This document shows, piece by piece, positions 61,407-64,000 of a stretch of 64,000 nt of DNA; the first letter of the stretch is position 1; each line of letters begins with the position of its first letter. The notes under the pieces are model-generated. The model worked only from the letters and a program-made list of their open reading frames with translations, searched no databases and was not told the DNA's origin. The position numbers and the translations under genes are program-made. Origin of the DNA: JAPHSX01 sp039714395 (GTDB taxonomy: Bacteria > Pseudomonadota > Gammaproteobacteria > Thiohalomonadales > Thiohalomonadaceae); NCBI GenBank assembly GCA_039714395.1, contig JBDLJH010000003.1, positions 1-64,000 on the forward strand, read 5' to 3'.

Positions 61407-62654
61407 ATGGCAAAGAAGATGCACGATACGCCTATGCTTGACCAACTGGAGAGCGGCCCCTGGCCGAGCTTTGTTACTGGCCTCAAGCGTCTGGCGAACG
61501 ACAACGATATGATGGTTGACCTGATAGGTCAGCTGGAAACCTCTTATGAGACTAAAAAAGGCTACTGGAAGGGGGGCACCGTGGGTGTCGTCGGCTATGG
61601 CGGCGGTGTCATCCCACGCTTTACCGAGCTGCACGACGAGAACCATCGCCCCCTGTTCCCCGACGCGGCAGAGTTTCACACCCTTCGCATCATGCCCCCT
61701 GCGGGGATGCATTATGATACCGCGATCCTGCGCAAGTTCTGTGACATCTGGGAGCAGTACGGTTCAGGCCTTATCGCCTTCCACGGTCAATCTGGCGATA
61801 TTATGTTTCAGGGCTGTACCACGGATAACGTGCAGCCTGCCTTCGATGCACTCAATGAAATCGGCTTCGACCTCGGTGGTGCTGGACCTGCCGTACGCAC
61901 GGGTATGAGCTGTGTGGGTGCAGCCCGCTGTGAACAGTCATGCCTCGACGAGCAGCGCATCCACCGCACCCTGGTCAATGCCTTCCTCGACGATATGCAC
62001 CGCCCAGCCCTACCCTATAAATTCAAGTTCAAGGTCTCTGGTTGTGCCAACGACTGCATGAACGCCATTCATCGTGCCGACATGGCGATTATCGGCACCT
62101 GGCGTGACGACATGAAGGTGGATCAGGATGAGGTAAAGGCCTACGTCGCGGAGAAGGGACGCAGGAGCGTTATCGACAACGTGATCACCCGCTGTCCTAC
62201 TAAGGCACTGAGCCTCAATGACGATGATACCCTTAATGTCGACAACCAGGCCTGCGTACGCTGTATGCACTGCCTTAACGTGATGAACAAGGCTCTCTCA
62301 CCCGGTGATGACAAAGGGGCAAGCATCCTCGTGGGTGGCAAACGCACCCTTAAGATAGGTGATTTAATGGGTACAGTTGTGGTTCCCTTCATGAAGCTTG
62401 AGAGTGATGAGGACTTCGAGGCCATAGAAGAGCTGGCTGGAGAGATAATCGACTTCTTTGCTGAAAATGCACTGGAGCACGAGCGCACCGGTGAAATGAT
62501 CGAACGCCTCGGTCTCGTCAACTTCCTGGAAGGAATTGGTGTAGAGGTTGATCCAAATATGATCACCGCACCTCGCAGTAACTCCTACGTACGGCTGGAT
62601 GGCTGGGATGAAGAGGCTCAGAAATGGGCTGAGCGCAAAGGGAAATCCGCCTGA
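61407..62654 (+). CDS. dsrA: Dissimilatory sulfite reductase alpha subunit DsrA
   Basis: Cytoplasmic siroheme/[4Fe-4S] enzyme subunit. In sulfur oxidizers DsrAB runs in reverse, oxidising sulfane sulfur to sulfite. The 415-residue protein carries the family's siroheme-cluster cysteines in TGMSCVGAARCEQSC (CX5C) and FKVSGCANDCMNAI (CX3C), and the inserted ferredoxin cysteines in ITRCPTKAL and QACVRCMHCLNVM. KGYWKGGTVGVVGYGGGVIP and FAENALEHERTGEMIERLGL are also typical. The ATG at 61407 has GAGGAG upstream and matches known N-termini (TPMLDQLESGPWPSF). It is full length and intact. Unusually, no dsrB follows: a terminator and a repeat array do. Confidence 0.97.
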   Translation: MAKKMHDTPMLDQLESGPWPSFVTGLKRLANDNDMMVDLIGQLETSYETKKGYWKGGTVGVVGYGGGVIPRFTELHDENHRPLFPDAAEFHTLRIMPPAGMHYDTAILRKFCDIWEQYGSGLIAFHGQSGDIMFQGCTTDNVQPAFDALNEIGFDLGGAGPAVRTGMSCVGAARCEQSCLDEQRIHRTLVNAFLDDMHRPALPYKFKFKVSGCANDCMNAIHRADMAIIGTWRDDMKVDQDEVKAYVAEKGRRSVIDNVITRCPTKALSLNDDDTLNVDNQACVRCMHCLNVMNKALSPGDDKGASILVGGKRTLKIGDLMGTVVVPFMKLESDEDFEAIEELAGEIIDFFAENALEHERTGEMIERLGLVNFLEGIGVEVDPNMITAPRSNSYVRLDGWDEEAQKWAERKGKSA

Positions 62655-62672
62655 CACGCAATCCCATAAAAA

Positions 62673-62707
62673 AGGGCAACCTTAACCCTAAGGTCGCCCT
62701 TTTTTTA
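62673..62707 (+). terminator. Intrinsic terminator of dsrA
   Basis: AGGGCAACCTT / AAGGTCGCCCT, an 11-position stem with one mismatch and a 6-base loop, then seven T residues, 18 bases after the dsrA stop. It shows that dsrA is transcribed as its own unit. Confidence 0.9.
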
Positions 62708-62725
62708 TCTCATTAAGAGTGCAAC

Positions 62726-63556
62726 AATCTGGCGGTATGATGCATTACGTAGGAGCGGCTTTGCCGCGATGATCGATGAAATCGCGCTGGAAGCGCTCCT
62801 ACAACAAGGCGATTATGAGACAGACACAGTAATCTGACGGTATGGTGCATTACGTAGGAATGGCTTTGCCGCGATGATCGATGAAATCGCGCTGGAAGCG
62901 CTCCTACAACAAGGCGATTCTGAGACAGACACAGTAATCTGACGGTACGGTGCATTGCGTAGGAGCGGCTTTGCCGCGATGATCGATGAAATCGCGCTGG
63001 AAGCGCTCCTACAACAAGGTGATTCTGAGACAGATACAGTAATCTGACGGTACGGTGCATTACGTAGGAGTGGCTTTGCCGCGATGATCGATGAAATCGC
63101 GCTGGAAGCGCTCCTACAACAAGGTAATGATGGAATAGACGTAGCGATCTAACGGTATGATGCATTACATAGGAGCGGCTTTGCCGCGATGATCGATGAA
63201 ATCGCGCTGGAAGCGCTCCTACAACAAGGCGATTATGAGACAGACACAGTAATCTGACGGTACGATGCATTGCGTAGGAGCGGCTTTGCCGTGATGATCG
63301 ATGAAATCGCGCTGGAAGCGCTCCTACAACAAGGCGATTATAAGACAGACACAGTAATCTGACGGTACGGTGCATTGCGTAGGAGCGGCTTTGCCGTGAT
63401 AATCGATGAAATCGCGCTGGAAGTGCTCCTACAACAAGGTAATGATGAAATAGACGTAGCGATCTAACGGTATGATGCATTACGTAGGAGCGGCTTTGCC
63501 GCGATGATCGATGAAATCGCGCTGGAAGCGCTCCTACAACAAGGTGATTCTGAGAC
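62726..63556 (+). repeat. Array of eight 105-bp REP-like units
   Basis: The palindromic core (GTAGGAGCGGCTTTGCCGCG ... CGCGCTGGAAGCGCTCCTAC) begins at 62749, 62854, 62959, 63064, 63169, 63274, 63379 and 63484, a strict 105-base period. Linkers are of two kinds: a CGATT(A/C)TGAGACAGACACAG type and a TAATGATG-AATAGACGTAG type, the latter after units 4 and 7 only. That pattern implies a three-unit block was copied. The core is the same family as the units at 13 kb and 20.4 kb. Because 105 is a multiple of three, a 281-codon minus-strand frame stays open; it is a by-product, not a gene. Confidence 0.95.
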
Positions 63557-63643
63557 ACGGATTAACTTACTATTTTTCTAATTATCCAAAGAGAAATTAA
63601 CTCTATACTTAACCTTTAACATCAAAATAACACTACGGGACGC

Positions 63644-63715
63644 AATGTGCGATTAAACAAAAGGAGACGTGATAAAAGAGCCTACTCTTTTATCACAGAG
63701 ATCATTTCGCACATT
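63644..63715. other. Nested stem-loop after the repeat array
   Basis: Inner arms GTGATAAAAGAG (63669-63680) and CTCTTTTATCAC (63685-63696) form a perfect 12-bp hairpin with a 4-base loop. Outer arms AATGTGCGA (63644-63652) and TCGCACATT (63707-63715) add a 9-bp stem around it. A further GTGCCA/TGGCAC hairpin follows at about 63719-63734. The nesting suggests a structured RNA or a recombination/transposon end. Confidence 0.5.
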
Positions 63716-64000
63716 ATGTGCCAATAATGGCACAAGCAAACAGCGGCATACATACACTCTAACATGGCCCTGTAGCACCATCTTTGTACAATAGCACCAT
63801 AGTCAAGTACACGCTCCACCTAAGATTAACTTATATGTCACTCAAAAAAGTACAAATGGCATGCTTTGTCACATGGTAGTGGAGTGAAAATGAACTAGAA
63901 TTAATGTATAAGGGCGTGAAGTGGGAAGTGAACTCAAAATGGTCGCATCTGGGGGTGCATCTCTATCTTGTCCGGTTGAATATGCTTATAACGAGCTAAC

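Larger units (their letters stand above)
62655..64000. other. Noncoding region to the window end
   Basis: 1,346 bases holding the dsrA terminator, the eight-unit repeat array and a nested stem-loop. The last 280 bases are AT-rich and show no gene on either strand. Confidence 0.75.

Noticed and set aside
62726..63556. CRISPR array
   Set aside because: The sequences between the palindromes are themselves repeated, units are 105 bp and palindromic throughout, and no cas genes are nearby.
62713..63558. 281-codon minus-strand open frame with 35-residue repeats
   Set aside because: It is exactly the 105-bp REP array read in a frame that happens to lack stops. The same residues appear from the unrelated 13-kb copies, and there is no gene-like start context.
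62655..64000. Degenerate dsrB downstream of dsrA
   Set aside because: No frame on either strand shows DsrB cysteine motifs or any similarity; the region is terminator, repeats and AT-rich DNA.

Overview
The window looks like the chromosome of a sulfur-oxidizing gammaproteobacterium, probably a relative of the Chromatiales or of free-living or symbiotic sulfur oxidizers. Three things suggest this: a complete DsrA (sulfite reductase alpha subunit) that resembles the purple sulfur bacterial type as I remember it, a hrcA-grpE-dnaK-dnaJ operon under a perfect CIRCE element, and typical gammaproteobacterial pairs (fur/bamE, ratA-rnfH, smpB-ssrA). No similarity search was possible, so the taxonomic placement is inference.

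Layout. 1-9.2 kb: a chaperone block on the minus strand (hrcA, grpE, dnaK, dnaJ, a Tat-exported DsrE-like protein, dapB running off the left edge), divergent from nadK and recN. 9.2-10.1 kb: a gene-poor stretch with a 32-residue membrane peptide, a two-tier stem-loop and two diverged copies of a terminator-like element. 10.1-16.5 kb: a LuxR-type regulator coupled to an alpha/beta hydrolase, fur/bamE, two 126-bp REP-like repeats, rnfH-ratA, a sodium symporter, smpB and the tmRNA gene. 16.5-18.06 kb: a decayed 1.5-kb integrative element in the tmRNA 3' end, with an integrase stub, a broken hsdR fragment, an intact ParDE pair and a degraded copy of the tmRNA tail as the far attachment site. 18.1-22.6 kb: tRNA-Val, uvrB, vapBC and an aspartate aminotransferase.

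22.6-41.4 kb: a Wzx-dependent surface polysaccharide locus. It holds an O-antigen ligase/polymerase-like protein, GalU, a sugar-phosphate transferase that would start the lipid-linked unit, four glycosyltransferases, a flippase, a sulfotransferase, a methyltransferase/acyltransferase/DegT aminotransferase cassette, a UDP-sugar dehydrogenase, rmlBACD for dTDP-rhamnose and a MarR-type regulator of the EPS-associated kind. The glycosyltransferase-to-methyltransferase segment is AT-rich relative to the housekeeping genes, as is usual for exchanged surface-glycan genes.

41.6-48.3 kb: acnB, tRNA-Glu, tRNA-Ala, glnS, gltX and tRNA-Val. 48.4-58.9 kb: a Tad (Flp) pilus operon read leftwards from flp: flp pilin, prepilin peptidase, an AAA+ ATPase not part of the canonical Tad set, cpaB/rcpC, secretin, a small lipoprotein, tadZ, tadA, tadB, tadC and a tadD-like TPR lipoprotein. 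No TadE/F/G minor pilins are in view. 59.5-61.0 kb: a polytopic membrane protein. 61.4-62.7 kb: dsrA alone, ended by its own terminator, with no dsrB. 62.7-63.6 kb: eight head-to-tail 105-bp REP-like units. The last 0.4 kb carries no gene but has a nested stem-loop.

The points most worth following up are the solitary dsrA with a long perfect palindrome upstream and a repeat array downstream, the Tad-locus AAA+ ATPase, the tmRNA-borne mini-island, and the paired small-RNA-like elements after recN.
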